A stretch of 40,341 nt of DNA from TMED69 sp964642505 (GTDB lineage: Bacteria > Pseudomonadota > Gammaproteobacteria > Ga0077536). The position numbers and the translations under genes were made by a program. Under the pieces are notes generated by a model that did no database searches, had not been told where the DNA came from, and was given only the letters and a program-made list of their open reading frames with translations. The stretch is from positions 1 through 40,341 of the forward strand of contig CAZXQY010000011.1 of NCBI GenBank assembly GCA_964642505.1, given 5' to 3'. Shown one piece after another: positions 8,185-17,439 of the stretch; position 1 is the stretch's first letter, and the number at the start of each line of letters is the position of its first letter.

Positions 8185-9231
8185 ATGTTAAGGTTCCTTA
8201 GAGGGAAATTTTCAAATGATCTTTCCATAGATTTGGGTACGGCTAATACTCTCATATATGTCAAGAGCAAAGGAATCATCCTTAATGAACCTTCCGTTGT
8301 TGCTGTCCGTAAGGGACGAGACGGAGATATGGCAAAATCTGTTGCGGCGGTCGGCACTGAAGCCAAGAGGATGCTTGGTCGAACACCTGGACATATAGAC
8401 GCTATAAGACCCTTAAAAGACGGGGTAATAGCTGATTTCACTGTGACGGAGAAAATGCTACAACATTTCATTCACAAGGTACATGGGAGTCAATATTTTA
8501 AACCGAGTCCGAGAGTTCTAGTCTGTGTTCCTTGTGGATCAACACAGGTGGAAAGGCGAGCAATCAGGGAATCGGCGCAGGGTGCTGGGGCGAGAGAAGT
8601 GTATCTGATTGAAGAACCTATGGCCGCGGCTATCGGAGCTGGCATGCCCGTAAGTGACGCTAGTGGATCCATGGTTTTGGATGTTGGCGGGGGGACAACC
8701 GAGATTGCCGTTATGTCTTTAAATGGAATAGTTTATGCTGATTCAGTAAGAATAGCCGGAGACAGATTTGATGACGCGATAGTTAACTATGTACGGAGAA
8801 ACTATGGCACACTCATAGGTGCGGCGACTGCTGAGCGAGTGAAACATGAAATGGGGTGCGCCTTCCCTGGCAATGAACTGACTGAAATGACAATCAAAGG
8901 ACGAAACTTAGCTCAAGGTTTGCCACGTAGTTTCTCTCTCAATAGCAATGAAATCCTCGAGGCCCTCCAGGAACCGCTAGCGGGAATTATAGAAGCCGTG
9001 AAGACGGCGCTGGAAAAGACACCTCCGGAGCTAGCTTCAGATGTTGCGGAGCGAGGCGTTGTAATGACAGGAGGAGGTGCGTTACTTAAAGGTATAGATC
9101 GATTGTTAATGGAAGAAACAGGATTGCCTGTTCTCATCGCAGAGGACCCCTTAACTTGCGTGGCCCGTGGTGGAGGAAAGGTGTTGGACATGATAGACGA
9201 TCATGGTCCGGATATTCTAGCTTTAGAGTAA
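8185..9231 (+). CDS. mreB: Rod shape-determining protein MreB
   Basis: MreB is a bacterial actin that forms membrane-associated filaments and steers the elongasome. The 348 residues begin MLRFLRGKFSNDLSIDLGTANTL (read in parts), containing the phosphate-1 loop of the actin/Hsp70 ATPase fold. It continues with EEPMAAAIGAG, LDVGGGTTEIAVMSLNGI (phosphate-2 loop) and VVMTGGGALLKG. It starts a co-directional block (mreB-mreC-mreD-mrdA-rodA-mltB-rlpA-dacA-dat) devoted to side-wall peptidoglycan. No clear sigma-70 promoter stood out upstream. Confidence 0.97.
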   Translation: MLRFLRGKFSNDLSIDLGTANTLIYVKSKGIILNEPSVVAVRKGRDGDMAKSVAAVGTEAKRMLGRTPGHIDAIRPLKDGVIADFTVTEKMLQHFIHKVHGSQYFKPSPRVLVCVPCGSTQVERRAIRESAQGAGAREVYLIEEPMAAAIGAGMPVSDASGSMVLDVGGGTTEIAVMSLNGIVYADSVRIAGDRFDDAIVNYVRRNYGTLIGAATAERVKHEMGCAFPGNELTEMTIKGRNLAQGLPRSFSLNSNEILEALQEPLAGIIEAVKTALEKTPPELASDVAERGVVMTGGGALLKGIDRLLMEETGLPVLIAEDPLTCVARGGGKVLDMIDDHGPDILALE

Positions 9232-9268
9232 TAGCGGGTTACTTTAATCGTTTTTAGGGGGACTTAAT

Positions 9269-10105
9269 ATTAGTTCTTTTAATAAGTCACCGTCGCAACC
9301 CATGCGAAGATTTCTGGTTTGCGCCATCATATCTTTTCTTTTTATTTCTGTTGATAGGCAAAGTCGAGACTACTTGGATCCTTTAAGATCTACAATTTCC
9401 TTGTTAGTCTCCCCTATCCAATTCTTCGTCGATTTTCAGATGATTTCAGTACGGTTTATTGGTAATTATTTTGAGGCAAAAAACAATTTAATAAATACAG
9501 TTGCCGAACTCCATGCAGAAAACCTTCTTCTTGGTGCTAAGGCCCAAAGATATTCTGCGCTTAAGAGGGAAAACGGAAGGTTAAGGATGTTGCTAGGGTC
9601 ACCGATGGTAGTAGATGAAGAGTTAATTTTGGCGAGAATTCTAGCAATTGAAACCAAGAGCGGTCTAAGACAGGTAGTAGTTGATAAAGGCTCAAACACT
9701 GGAGCTTATGTGGGACAGGCATTGTTAGATTTGACTGGTGTTCTGGGGCAGATTATAAGTGTTTCATCCTATTCTTCTACTGTTCTTTTAGTTACTGATC
9801 GAAAACATGCTCTGCCGGTAGAAATAAACAGAAATGGACTGCGAGCTGTGGCAGTAGGTAGCGAAAGCCCTAATAGTCTATCTTTGCTGTATGTTCCTGC
9901 TGACGCTGAGCTTGTGACAGGTGATCTGGTTATAAGTTCGGGACTAGGTGGGAAGTTTCCTGGTGGCTATCCGGTCGGAAAAATAATTAGGTTCGCAAGA
10001 ACTCCGGGCGAATCCTTTGCGGAGGTTATCGTCGAGCCGAGTGCTGATTTAAGTCGTTCTCGAGAGGTATTGCTAGTGAGTTCCGATATCAACTCAGAAG
10101 AATGA
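9269..10105 (+). CDS. mreC: Rod shape-determining protein MreC (probable ATT start)
   Basis: MreC is an inner-membrane protein whose periplasmic beta domains activate the PBP2-RodA synthase. The product has an N-terminal membrane anchor, a coiled coil around ENLLLGAKAQRYSALKRENGRLR, and beta domains with VDKGSNTGAYVGQALLD, LLVTDRKHALPVEINRNG and SSGLGGKFPGGYPVG. The first standard start is ATG at 9302, but nothing like a Shine-Dalgarno precedes it. The in-frame codons just upstream encode SSFNKSPSQP, which resembles the conserved F-x-K/R-G/S-P-S segment at the start of gammaproteobacterial MreC. An ATT at 9269 lies 7 nt after AGGGGG (9256-9261), so I place the start there (278 aa; 267 aa from 9302). 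The stop overlaps mreD. Confidence 0.93.
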   Translation: MSSFNKSPSQPMRRFLVCAIISFLFISVDRQSRDYLDPLRSTISLLVSPIQFFVDFQMISVRFIGNYFEAKNNLINTVAELHAENLLLGAKAQRYSALKRENGRLRMLLGSPMVVDEELILARILAIETKSGLRQVVVDKGSNTGAYVGQALLDLTGVLGQIISVSSYSSTVLLVTDRKHALPVEINRNGLRAVAVGSESPNSLSLLYVPADAELVTGDLVISSGLGGKFPGGYPVGKIIRFARTPGESFAEVIVEPSADLSRSREVLLVSSDINSEE

Positions 10106-10617
10106 TGGATAAAATCACCTCCAGTCTAGATCGACGATCAACAAATAATCCTGGGTGGGGGTTTATAATTTTTACAATGATTGCTGGTTTCATGTTGACC
10201 GCTATACCTTTACCAGAGTGGCTGGAGACGTGGCGCCCTTCTTGGATCGCTCTATTGATATTTTATTGGGGTACAATGTCTCCTGAAAAGGTAGGAGTGG
10301 TATTTGGCTTCGTCGCAGGAATTTTTCTTGACGTATTTAACGGCGGTACTCTGGGTGAACAAGCGCTGGCTCTATCCATGGTCTCTTTGGTTTCGACGAC
10401 GTATTCGAAGCGTTTCAGAATATATCCGTCCTTTCAACAAAGTCTATTCGTTTGTCTAATATTTTTGATATACGTATTTTTTATTAGAAAAATACAGAAT
10501 TTTGATGCCCCTTTCGTAGATGGCTTCACACCGTTTGGAGAGGCGTTATCTAGCGCACTTTTATGGCCATGGTTCTCTCTAGTATTAAACGAAGCAAGCC
10601 GTCGTTTCAGTTTATAG
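10102..10617 (+). CDS. mreD: Rod shape-determining protein MreD
   Basis: MreD is a small polytopic inner-membrane protein of the elongasome, partner of MreC. The 171 residues contain about five hydrophobic helices and the family landmarks ETWRPSWIALLIFYWG, FGFVAGIFLDVFNGGTLGEQAL and LLWPWFSLVL near the C-terminus. Its ATG overlaps the mreC stop (ATGA). A second ATG immediately follows at 10105, so the product could be one residue shorter. It lies between mreC and mrdA, as expected. Confidence 0.93.
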   Translation: MMDKITSSLDRRSTNNPGWGFIIFTMIAGFMLTAIPLPEWLETWRPSWIALLIFYWGTMSPEKVGVVFGFVAGIFLDVFNGGTLGEQALALSMVSLVSTTYSKRFRIYPSFQQSLFVCLIFLIYVFFIRKIQNFDAPFVDGFTPFGEALSSALLWPWFSLVLNEASRRFSL

Positions 10618-10669
10618 GTAGGGTGAGATAAAAGATTTGATGTATTTGGCAGCCCGGAGGCTCTATTAG

Positions 10670-12538
10670 GTGAAGACTTTACATGCTATCCGAGATTCAG
10701 AAAGGGAACGCGACATATTTTCGCATCGTGTTATCTTAGCCGGCATTTTTATGCTGCTATTGGTTGCTATTATTATTGCGCGACTAGTCTATCTTCAGAT
10801 ATACAATCACCAACATTACACGACTCTTTCTAAGGAAAACCACATCAAAATTAGGCCGGTAGCGCCTCCTCGAGGGTTGATCTTTAGTCAGGACGGAGTG
10901 GCTTTGGCGGAAAATAGACCTTCATTCAGTTTATTCGTCGTTCCGGAGAAGGCTGGAGACATAGACGATTCAATGAAAAGGCTCTCGACTCTGCTTGGAT
11001 TTTCTGACTCCAAGCTGGCGGGCCTGAAGAGGCGGTTAGCAGAGTCTCCTAAATTCGCTCCCGTAACTTTAGATGCTGATTTGAGCCCAAGGGACTTGGC
11101 TGTATTTTCGGTAAACCGGCATAAATTCCCTGGTGTCGATATAGAAGCTGGATTATCCCGTTATTACCCCTTTGCAGAGGATACGGCACATGTTCTTGGT
11201 TACGTTGCTCGAATCAGCGAAAAGGATAAGGGAATTTTAGAGAATGTACATTATGGGGCTACGAATCATATCGGAAAGACAGGTGTTGAAAAAGCCAGAG
11301 AGAGTGTGCTCCATGGAAAAGTCGGTGAACAAACTGTAGAGGTAAATGCAGAAGGCCGGGTGCTCAGAATACTGGAACGGGTTCCGCCGGTTCCAGGACA
11401 AAATATCGTTTTAACGATAGACTCTAAATTGCAAAGAGTCGCGGCGAAAGCTCTAAGAGATCTCGGAGGTTTGAAGGGTGCAGTTGTGGGGATCGAACCT
11501 TCTACTGGTGCTGTGTTGGTTTCTGTGAGTTATCCGTCTTTTGATCCAAATCAATTTGTTAATGGAATTAGTCAAGGGTTATATCAGGAGTGGAGCTCTT
11601 CAACTGATCGTCCATTGTTCGATAGAGCTTTACAAGGGCAGTACCCTCCCGGTTCTACTATAAAACCTATGGTGGCTCTTAGTGCTCTTCTTGAGGGTAA
11701 AAAACCGGAAAAGCAAATTTCTTGTCCCGGCTGGTTTTCTTTCCCCGGAGACAGCCACAGATACCGCTGCTGGGAGAAAGAAGGTCATGGATCGGTCGAT
11801 CTTAAGTCGGCGATTATGAGATCTTGTGACGTATTTTTTTATAAAACTTCTGATGAGATCGGTATAGATAAATTGGTTAGTATCTTGGGTGCCTTTGGTT
11901 TTGGGCAGAAAACTGGTATCGATCTACCGGGAGAAAGGAAGGGTTTGTTGCCTTCACCAGCGTGGAAGCGCGAGCATAGGAATCTTCCTTGGTATCCTGG
12001 CGAAACTTTAATTACTGGAATCGGGCAGGGCTTCTTACTTGCCACCCCTCTGCAACTTGCCCATGCGACTTCTATAATCGCTATGCGGGGTGAGATGCAG
12101 ATTCCTCATTTGGTCCAACATGTCGAAAATGAAAGCGGAAGCCACCAAGTAAATCCTCAAGATTTTGCGGGGAAAAAATTAGAATTAAGTGAAGAATCTT
12201 ATTGGAATGTAATTATCGAAAGTATGGTAGATGTGGTGCATGGGCCGTCGGGCACCGCCCGGGCCAGCGGTTATGGTGCTAATGTAAAGTTTGCCGGAAA
12301 GACTGGAACGTCCCAAGTTTTTGGTATCGCACAAGATGAGGAATTTAATGAAGAAGAGGTTGCTGATCATCTTAAAGATCACGGTTTATTCATTGCCTTT
12401 GCGCCTTCAGAGAATCCGCAGATAGCCCTGGCCATAATAGTTGAAAATGGTTCATCAGGTAGCGCAACGGCGGCTCCAATCGCGCGAAAGATAATCGATG
12501 CTTTTTTCTTGGATGGTGGGACAGAGATAGATGGTTAA
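10670..12538 (+). CDS. mrdA: Peptidoglycan D,D-transpeptidase PBP2
   Basis: PBP2 is the class B penicillin-binding protein that crosslinks new glycan strands during elongation, paired with RodA. After a short cytoplasmic tail it has one membrane helix (about residues 21-43), the pedestal domain with the RPVAPPRGLIFSQDGV motif, then the transpeptidase domain. Active-site motifs are all present: Ser329-Thr-Ile-Lys332 in PPGSTIKP, Ser-Cys-Asp in MRSCDVFFYK, and Lys-Thr-Gly in FAGKTGTSQV. The 622-residue length is normal. The start is a GTG at 10670, supported by GGAGG at 10656-10660. It overlaps rodA by 8 nt. Confidence 0.97.
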   Translation: MKTLHAIRDSERERDIFSHRVILAGIFMLLLVAIIIARLVYLQIYNHQHYTTLSKENHIKIRPVAPPRGLIFSQDGVALAENRPSFSLFVVPEKAGDIDDSMKRLSTLLGFSDSKLAGLKRRLAESPKFAPVTLDADLSPRDLAVFSVNRHKFPGVDIEAGLSRYYPFAEDTAHVLGYVARISEKDKGILENVHYGATNHIGKTGVEKARESVLHGKVGEQTVEVNAEGRVLRILERVPPVPGQNIVLTIDSKLQRVAAKALRDLGGLKGAVVGIEPSTGAVLVSVSYPSFDPNQFVNGISQGLYQEWSSSTDRPLFDRALQGQYPPGSTIKPMVALSALLEGKKPEKQISCPGWFSFPGDSHRYRCWEKEGHGSVDLKSAIMRSCDVFFYKTSDEIGIDKLVSILGAFGFGQKTGIDLPGERKGLLPSPAWKREHRNLPWYPGETLITGIGQGFLLATPLQLAHATSIIAMRGEMQIPHLVQHVENESGSHQVNPQDFAGKKLELSEESYWNVIIESMVDVVHGPSGTARASGYGANVKFAGKTGTSQVFGIAQDEEFNEEEVADHLKDHGLFIAFAPSENPQIALAIIVENGSSGSATAAPIARKIIDAFFLDGGTEIDG

Positions 12539-13616
12539 AAATGGGTTGGCTGAAAGGTTTCATATCGATCCTCCTTTGATGGTGGGAATTTTACTCATGT
12601 CTGTCTTGGGTTTGGTTGTTCTTTACAGTGCGTCAGAGCAATCTTTTGATACCGTTTTGAGACAAGGAATCCGCCTGTCAGTTGGTCTGGTTGCTATGGT
12701 GATAGTCGCTCAGATTCCACCACATCGAATATCGCATTGGGCGCCGCTCTTATACGCGATCGCACTTTCCCTTCTTGTTGTGGTTCTATTCTTTGGTACT
12801 GGTCGCGGTGTTCAGCGATGGTTAGATTTTGGATTTGTTAAGTTTCAACCATCGGAAATTATGAAAATAGCGGTTCCATTGACTGTTGCGAGTATGGTGT
12901 CAAAAAAGATTCTACCGCCAGATTTAAAGACTATCGCTTTTGCTGGAGTACTAATTCTTGTGCCAACCGCACTTATAGTTATGCAGCCAGATTTAGGCAC
13001 CTCGATATTGGTTGCTTCCTCGGGTGTGATGATACTTTTTTTCTCCGGAATTAGTAGGGTGCTTATTCGGAATAGCGTGCTCTTGGGTGTAGCAATAGCC
13101 CCTGTGGGTTGGTTTTCTATGCATGAATACCAAAGGCAGCGGGTTTTGACGCTTTTTGATCCTGATCGAGATGCCTTGGGTGCTGGATATCATATAATAC
13201 AGTCTACAATTGCAGTAGGTTCTGGAGGAACTTTTGGCAAAGGTTGGTTAAATGGCACACAATCTCATCTAGAGTTTTTGCCTGAGCGCGCGACCGATTT
13301 TATTTTTGCTGTTTACTGTGAAGAATTTGGTTTAGTTGGTGTCATAATAATGTTGCTTGGATACAGTTTGATAATAGTAAGAGGTATGCAAATCGGCCTT
13401 CTTGCACAAGATGCGTTTGGGAGACTGATTTCTGTGGTGTTGACTCTAACTTTCTTCGTTTATGTTTTCGTCAATATGAGTATGGTGACCGGTCAATTAC
13501 CAGTAGTCGGTATACCTCTGCCTTTGGTGAGTTTTGGAGGGACGTCGTTGGTTACGATTTTGATAGGCATGGGAGTGTTAATGTCTGTTCATACTCATAG
13601 AAAATTGATTTTTTAG
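12531..13616 (+). CDS. rodA: Rod shape-determining protein RodA (SEDS glycosyltransferase)
   Basis: RodA is the SEDS-family peptidoglycan glycosyltransferase that polymerises lipid II with PBP2 in the inner membrane. The 361 residues form about ten membrane helices. Conserved SEDS segments include GRGVQRWLDFGFVKFQPSEIMKIA, MQPDLGTSILV, the extracellular loop HLEFLPERATDFIFAVYCEEFG with the catalytic Asp region, and LPLVSFGGTSLV. The start lies inside the end of mrdA (8-nt overlap), implying coupled translation of the PBP2-RodA pair. Confidence 0.97.
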   Translation: MVKNGLAERFHIDPPLMVGILLMSVLGLVVLYSASEQSFDTVLRQGIRLSVGLVAMVIVAQIPPHRISHWAPLLYAIALSLLVVVLFFGTGRGVQRWLDFGFVKFQPSEIMKIAVPLTVASMVSKKILPPDLKTIAFAGVLILVPTALIVMQPDLGTSILVASSGVMILFFSGISRVLIRNSVLLGVAIAPVGWFSMHEYQRQRVLTLFDPDRDALGAGYHIIQSTIAVGSGGTFGKGWLNGTQSHLEFLPERATDFIFAVYCEEFGLVGVIIMLLGYSLIIVRGMQIGLLAQDAFGRLISVVLTLTFFVYVFVNMSMVTGQLPVVGIPLPLVSFGGTSLVTILIGMGVLMSVHTHRKLIF

Positions 13617-13620
13617 GAAA

Positions 13621-14634
13621 ATGGTTCTTCGATTTCAAAGATATTGCTTGCTTTTTTACACGTGTTTTTTTTCGAATGCTGTCTTTCCTTTTGAATTGGA
13701 TAGTACTGCGATCGAGGCATTTGCCGAGGAAATGAGTAGGAAATACGATTTCAAAAAAGCAGAAGTCGAGAGAATTTTAGGCGCGGGAGTGGGTTCGGAA
13801 AAAATAATCAGACTTATGTCCAAGCCTGCGGAAAAAACTAAAGATTGGGAAGATTACAAGAATATTTTTGTAACCACTAGTAGAGTCACTAAAGGATGTG
13901 AATTTTGGAAGTCGAATCTTAAAGCGTTAAATAAAGCACTTCATGTTTATGGTGTTCCACCGAGTATTGTTACTAGTGTCATAGGAATAGAGACTATTTA
14001 TGGGGCTAATACTGGAAACCATAGGTTACTGGACTCTCTCCCTACTTTGGCTTTCCATTACCCAGGAGGAAGCAAAAAAAGAAAGAAGTTTTTCCGTGTT
14101 CAATTACGAGAGTTTTTTTTGTTGGCGAGAGAAGAAAGATTGGAAATTGAGAGCTTCAGAGGATCATATGCCGGGGCTATAGGAATACCTCAGTTTATGC
14201 CGAACAATTATCGTGAACTCGCGGTGGATTTTGACGGAGATGGTGTCAAAAATCTATTAGGTAACGCCTCAGACTCGATCGGTAGTGTCGCTAATTATCT
14301 AAGCCACCATGGATGGCGACCTGATCAGTTAGTCTATCTACGGGCCGTGCTGAAAAGAGGCCAAACGTTAAAAAAACCCAAGAATGTGGGTGGAACAAAC
14401 GAGACCTTAGGGAGACTGCATGCTCTAAACTTCAATTCGCTTGGGCTTTCGAAAACCACGCCGGTAGCTGTGCTTAGCTTCAAAGAGGGCAGCTCAAACA
14501 GGTATTGGGTGGTTTTCGAGAATTTCTATACGCTCTTTCGGTATAATCCCCGTGTTAAATATGCTTTGGTTGTTGCATTACTTGCCACCGCGCTAGAAAA
14601 AGAGTGCAGACTAGGTAGTAGCGTTACCCGATAG
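13621..14634 (+). CDS. mltB: Lytic murein transglycosylase B
   Basis: MltB cleaves the MurNAc-GlcNAc bond of peptidoglycan to give 1,6-anhydro products. The N-terminal hydrophobic stretch (about residues 8-25) looks like a cleavable signal peptide; I see no lipobox, so unlike E. coli MltB it may be soluble in the periplasm. The catalytic Glu124 is in GIETIYGANTG, and GSYAGAIGIPQFMPNNYRELAVDFDGDG (read in parts) is the family signature. The C-terminal RYNPRVKYALVVALL region is also typical. The 337-residue length is close to the family norm. It starts 4 nt after rodA and is followed by rlpA with a 6-nt gap. Confidence 0.94.
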   Translation: MVLRFQRYCLLFYTCFFSNAVFPFELDSTAIEAFAEEMSRKYDFKKAEVERILGAGVGSEKIIRLMSKPAEKTKDWEDYKNIFVTTSRVTKGCEFWKSNLKALNKALHVYGVPPSIVTSVIGIETIYGANTGNHRLLDSLPTLAFHYPGGSKKRKKFFRVQLREFFLLAREERLEIESFRGSYAGAIGIPQFMPNNYRELAVDFDGDGVKNLLGNASDSIGSVANYLSHHGWRPDQLVYLRAVLKRGQTLKKPKNVGGTNETLGRLHALNFNSLGLSKTTPVAVLSFKEGSSNRYWVVFENFYTLFRYNPRVKYALVVALLATALEKECRLGSSVTR

Positions 14635-14640
14635 CTTATA

Positions 14641-15387
14641 GTGTTTTATCCGGCGATTATTATAATTATGTTCTTTTGCTTGAGTGGTTGTTCGAACAGG
14701 ACACATGTCAAAAAGGAAATCGACTACAATGACGGTGAATCTTCCAAAGAACGATTTTTCGAGCAAAAGCAGTCGACCAAACCCTACGTTGTTTTTGGAA
14801 AACGCTACTTTCCGATCCAGGAAGTCTCGGAATTCCAAGAAACTGGGATTGCATCTTGGTACGGGAAAAAATTTCACGGTCGACCAACTGCTAGCGGAGA
14901 GATATACGATATGCATTCTTTGACAGCTGCTCATAAAACCCTACCACTACCTACTTATGTCACTGTAAATAATTTGGAAAACGGCAAAACGATACTTGTG
15001 AAGGTTAATGACAGAGGACCATTCGTAGACGGTCGAATTATTGATTTGTCCTATGCGGCGGCAGACGCTCTCGATATCGTGCGGCAAGGAACGGCGGCTG
15101 TAAGGATTACTATTGCAGGTGCTAGGGTAAAAACAGTAAAAAAGAAATCAATAGATAATGGTTGGTATGTACAACTGGGTGCTTTTAGGGAAAAGCAAAA
15201 TGCTATGAATCTTGTAAAAAAAATAAATGCCCAGTTAGATCGGTTTCAGGTGGAAGTAGTATCAACCAAAGATGGTTGGCACAAAGTGATAACCTTATTT
15301 CCGTGGAAGAATGCGATTCCGGCAGAAATACAAGACACGTTGAAGGCGCTTGGTGTTGGCGATTATTCTTATGTATCCAAACCATAG
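14641..15387 (+). CDS. rlpA: Septal ring / cell wall lipoprotein RlpA (DPBB + SPOR)
   Basis: RlpA is an outer-membrane lipoprotein; in Pseudomonas it is a lytic transglycosylase acting on denuded glycan strands. The signal peptide ends in the lipobox LSGC with lipidated Cys17. The double-psi beta-barrel (about residues 68-155) has GIASWYGKKFHGRPTASGE, SLTAAHKTLPL (His98) and VNDRGPF (Asp124), the residues needed for activity. The C-terminal SPOR domain (about 174-246) opens NGWYVQLGAF. The start is a GTG two codons after the in-frame mltB stop, with no good Shine-Dalgarno, so coupling to mltB is likely. The gene overlaps the assigned dacA start. Confidence 0.94.
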   Translation: MFYPAIIIIMFFCLSGCSNRTHVKKEIDYNDGESSKERFFEQKQSTKPYVVFGKRYFPIQEVSEFQETGIASWYGKKFHGRPTASGEIYDMHSLTAAHKTLPLPTYVTVNNLENGKTILVKVNDRGPFVDGRIIDLSYAAADALDIVRQGTAAVRITIAGARVKTVKKKSIDNGWYVQLGAFREKQNAMNLVKKINAQLDRFQVEVVSTKDGWHKVITLFPWKNAIPAEIQDTLKALGVGDYSYVSKP

Positions 15388-16591
15388 CTTTTGTTTCAGC
15401 AAAATAGGGGATCGAAGGCAAATAGGCCTATTTTTTGAAAGCATATTCGAAAATACCATATGGAGAATTATCTTAACTGTTTGCTGTTGTTTTCTTATCT
15501 TTTCTGGAAGTATGGCCAACACAACCACACTCCCCACCCCTCTCGTTTCAGTTGATTCATTCATTTTAATGGATCATATTACTGGTACTGTACTCGCTGA
15601 AAAAAATGCCGATAAAAAAATGGAGCCAGCAAGTTTATCTAAGATTATGACAGTGTACGTTGCGGCACAGGCCTTACGAGATGGATATATGAGTCTTTCA
15701 GATACAACTGTTGTTAGTAAAAAAGCTTGGCGAATGGAAGGGTCTCGAATGTTCATTGAAGTAGGGACCAATGTTCTAGTAGATGATCTGTTTAACGGTA
15801 TTATAGTTCAGTCAGGAAATGATTCGAGCGTTGCACTGGCCGAGCATTTATACGGCTCCGAAGAATCCTTTGTTGAACAAATGAATTTAACTGCAAAAAA
15901 GTTACGAATGACCAATTCAAGTTTTGGTAATGTGACAGGATTGCCTGATAGGGAAACATACGTAACTGCTAGAGATATGACGAAGCTGTCCAGTTCTTTG
16001 ATTGACAGCTTTCCAGATATATACAAAAGATTTAACCTGCGTAACTATGAGTACAATAACATAAAGCAGAGGAACAGGAATGCGCTGTTATTCAGAGATT
16101 CTAGTGTAGATGGAGTGAAAACTGGTTACACCGAAAGTGCCGGTTACTGTCTAGTGTCTTCATCGAAAAAGAATTCTGTAAGATTGATAGCTGCTGTGAT
16201 GGGTGCAAAATCAAACTCCGCGAGGGTAAGGGATAGTAGAGCTCTTTTAGCTTATGGTTTCCGTTTCTTTGAAACTAGAAGGCTCTATGATGCCGGTGAA
16301 GAAATTGCAACTGCTAAGGTTTGGAGTGGTGAGTCGGAATCGGTCGCGGCGGGAGCTGAGAAGCCCATTTTTATAACAGCTACTAAAGGGGATATAGAAA
16401 AATATGAGGTGATTACTGAATTTTTCGAACCTTTAAAAGCTCCAATCAAGAAGGGTGAATTAATCGGGCGCATAGAATTTGGTTTACCTAATGAGCCGAA
16501 AAAATCGATAGATCTTCTGGCTTTGGATCCGGTTAAAAAGGCAGGCTTTTTCAAATCATTAAATGATGAAATTCGCTTGTTTTTTCAATAG
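15371..16591 (+). CDS. dacA: D-alanyl-D-alanine carboxypeptidase (PBP5/6 type)
   Basis: This low-molecular-weight PBP removes the terminal D-Ala from peptidoglycan stem peptides. Motifs: Ser88-Leu-Ser-Lys91 in PASLSKIMT, Ser-Gly-Asn in VQSGNDSSVALAE and Lys-Thr-Gly in VDGVKTGYTESAG. The PBP5 C-terminal beta domain follows, and the end (FFKSLNDEIRLFFQ) is an amphipathic membrane anchor. The start is uncertain: from ATG 15371 (406 aa) the signal peptide core (IILTVCCCFLIFSGSMA) is preceded by about 32 residues, unusually long, and no ATG, GTG or TTG lies between. A weak or non-standard start nearer the signal peptide is possible. TTG and GTG at 15350-15358 are also in frame. Confidence 0.94.
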   Translation: MYPNHSFCFSKIGDRRQIGLFFESIFENTIWRIILTVCCCFLIFSGSMANTTTLPTPLVSVDSFILMDHITGTVLAEKNADKKMEPASLSKIMTVYVAAQALRDGYMSLSDTTVVSKKAWRMEGSRMFIEVGTNVLVDDLFNGIIVQSGNDSSVALAEHLYGSEESFVEQMNLTAKKLRMTNSSFGNVTGLPDRETYVTARDMTKLSSSLIDSFPDIYKRFNLRNYEYNNIKQRNRNALLFRDSSVDGVKTGYTESAGYCLVSSSKKNSVRLIAAVMGAKSNSARVRDSRALLAYGFRFFETRRLYDAGEEIATAKVWSGESESVAAGAEKPIFITATKGDIEKYEVITEFFEPLKAPIKKGELIGRIEFGLPNEPKKSIDLLALDPVKKAGFFKSLNDEIRLFFQ

Positions 16592-16593
16592 GC

Positions 16594-17439
16594 ATGATGA
16601 ACACTTGCTACTTGAATGGTGATTATATGGATCTTAAAGATGCAAAGGTATCTGCGTTGGATAGAGGTTTCATATTCGGTGAAGGTGTCTATGAGGTTAT
16701 CGAAATATACCAAGGTAAGGCTTTTGCTCGGCAGCGACATGTAGATAGACTGCAAGATAGCTTGGACGATATGGGGATCGTTAATCCTTTGTCCGAGGAA
16801 GAATGGTCGGAGGTAATTCAACGTTTGATCGTTCTAAATAAATGTGTAAATTCTATTGTGTACATACAGATTACCCGAGGCTCTGCTCCCAGATCTCACG
16901 AATTTCCCGCAAGCGACAATCCGACTATTTTTGCTATGACAATCCCTTCGAAGTTCACCAATGGTTTGGAATTGGTTAGCGCGATTACGACTGAAGATGA
17001 ACGCTGGATGCGGTGCCACGTAAAAACTACTTCCTTGTATGCGAATACGAGGCTACACAATTTTGCTAGGAATCAAGGAGGACAAGAAGCCATCTTACAA
17101 CGAAATGGCTTTGTCACCGAAGGGGCGTCTTCTAATGTGTTTGTGGTGTGTCCGGATGGTATAGTTTATACGACCCCACTTTGGTTTAATGTTTTACCAG
17201 GCGTTACTAGGGGATTAATTGTGGAATTTTCTGAAGCGTTGGGTGTTTCGGTGCTAGAGCAGAAAATATCGTTAGATGTGTTGAAGACAGCGAGAGAAAT
17301 ATGGCTCACAAGTACATCTTCGGGGATCAGATGCGTTTCTTCACTGGATAACAGAATAGTTGGCAATGGTATCGATTATCCGGTTGCTCAGATCTTTCAT
17401 GAACGTTTAGTCTTTGAGAAAAAACTTTTAGCTTCTTAG
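16594..17439 (+). CDS. dat: D-amino-acid aminotransferase (fold-type IV PLP enzyme)
   Basis: The enzyme interconverts D-alanine and D-glutamate with their keto acids using PLP. The 281 residues have the class IV pattern: LDRGFIFGEGVYEVIEI near the N-terminus, the PLP lysine (Lys144) in CHVKTTSLYAN, the GGQEAIL and GFVTEGASSNVF segments, and VLPGVTRGLIVE. Branched-chain aminotransferase and ADC lyase belong to the same superfamily, but the size, the motifs and the position after dacA favour D-amino-acid transaminase. The context suggests recycling or supply of D-Ala and D-Glu for peptidoglycan. Its 3' end overlaps the convergent yadH-like gene by 12 nt. Confidence 0.88.
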   Translation: MMNTCYLNGDYMDLKDAKVSALDRGFIFGEGVYEVIEIYQGKAFARQRHVDRLQDSLDDMGIVNPLSEEEWSEVIQRLIVLNKCVNSIVYIQITRGSAPRSHEFPASDNPTIFAMTIPSKFTNGLELVSAITTEDERWMRCHVKTTSLYANTRLHNFARNQGGQEAILQRNGFVTEGASSNVFVVCPDGIVYTTPLWFNVLPGVTRGLIVEFSEALGVSVLEQKISLDVLKTAREIWLTSTSSGIRCVSSLDNRIVGNGIDYPVAQIFHERLVFEKKLLAS

